64,000 nt of DNA. It comes from Enterobacter pseudoroggenkampii. Lineage in GTDB: Bacteria; Pseudomonadota; Gammaproteobacteria; Enterobacterales; Enterobacteriaceae. Every line of letters begins with the position of its first letter. Position 1 is the first letter of the stretch. Position numbers and translations under genes: made by a program. Shown piece by piece: positions 63,657-64,000 of the stretch. Under the pieces are notes generated by a model. That model searched no databases. It was not told where the DNA came from and saw only the letters and a program-made list of their open reading frames with translations. Where the stretch lies: NCBI RefSeq assembly GCF_026420145.1, contig NZ_JAPMLV010000009.1, positions 48,996-112,995 on the forward strand, read 5' to 3'.

Positions 63657-64000
63657 CCTGGTTTTCTCCTGTGGTGATGGTTGGCCATCTCCCTGGTGAG
63701 TTCTCTCGCGGCAAAGGGCAAAGGAGCAACGGCGAAGGGCGGAAGGAAAGGGGCGGAGACTAAAGTTTTTGCGGCACGCAAAAAGTTTTGGTGGAGTGCA
63801 TTTCACCCCTTGGATGACGACCCGACGGTGCTACGACAAGCCCTCCGCGTGAGGACGCACGGGGGATGGCTTCACCGGGGGAACAGGATGCACACACCCG
63901 ACACGTCGGAACGGCGTGGCGCCATTAAAGCGACGGCATCAGCCGGCGCGGTGAAGGCGTTCCGGACGGCACGGCCGGAGAAGCCGCAGCCTTTGACCTT
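63598..64000 (-). repeat. leading-region repeat, copy D (cut by window end)
   Basis: Same element as copies A-C, with CTACGACAAGCC in place of CTACAAGCAGCC. It continues beyond the window. It heads the parB-like/psiB/psiA operon. Confidence 0.85.

Overview
The window looks like a segment of a large F-type (IncF-like) plasmid from a member of the Enterobacterales, in the Klebsiella/Enterobacter/Raoultella sphere. The evidence is a pseudoknot-controlled repA with a DnaA box beside it, F-family tra genes, an F/R100-like oriT, a classical leading region (lytic transglycosylase, DUF932, N-6 methylase-like protein, ParB-like protein, PsiB, PsiA, hok), kacAT-type toxin-antitoxin modules and several blocks of chromosomal-type metabolic cargo. 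No rRNA or tRNA gene was seen.

Layout. 1-10 kb: cargo with a GH4 glycosidase (cut by the window edge), thioredoxins, an AraC regulator, an old-yellow-enzyme homologue, a FrnE-like DsbA-family oxidoreductase, an SDR, an alpha/beta hydrolase, EamA exporters and a MalY-like PLP enzyme. Three promoters here carry a CTACCTAC operator that recurs as a perfect palindrome in front of a TetR gene at 46 kb, suggesting a scattered TetR regulon for electrophile or thiol stress. 10.4-15 kb: a sugar PTS operon (IIA, IIB, IIC) with an RpiB/LacAB isomerase and a 6-phospho-3-hexuloisomerase homologue, divergent from a DeoR regulator. 15-20.4 kb: orphan parD, traX, a DUF4225-like gene, the replication origin and repA with its leader peptide, pseudoknot and antisense RNA. 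20.8-27.5 kb: kacAT copy 1, an IS remnant, an AT-rich island of unrecognised genes, a tyrosine recombinase followed by a perfect 41-bp palindrome, and a third DUF1778-GNAT pair.

27.5-37.4 kb: a badly deleted transfer region. traA, traL, traE and traK are intact, but traB is cut and joined to an internal piece of traD, which is joined in frame to the helicase part of traI. The relaxase domain and most pilus-assembly genes are missing, so the plasmid is predicted not to transfer itself. traM and oriT persist. 37.4-44.6 kb and 59.7-64 kb: the leading region, punctuated by four copies of a roughly 400-600 bp repeat. Each copy precedes genes pointing toward oriT and supplies their first codons (a shared N-terminal peptide), which suggests single-stranded-DNA promoters of the ssi/Frpo kind.

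44.6-59.7 kb: a cargo insertion that splits the leading region. It holds kacAT copy 2, a TetR-EamA-tRNA-binding-protein operon, MFS/MarR/aldo-keto reductase, LysE/LysR, another MFS, and a SorC regulator with a truncated PTS IIA. It ends in a scrambled second copy of the redox cassette (EamA fragment, FrnE fragment, intact SDR), an IS3-family remnant and an RND pump fragment butted against psiA. The many truncations and reused homologous blocks point to repeated IS- and homology-driven rearrangement.
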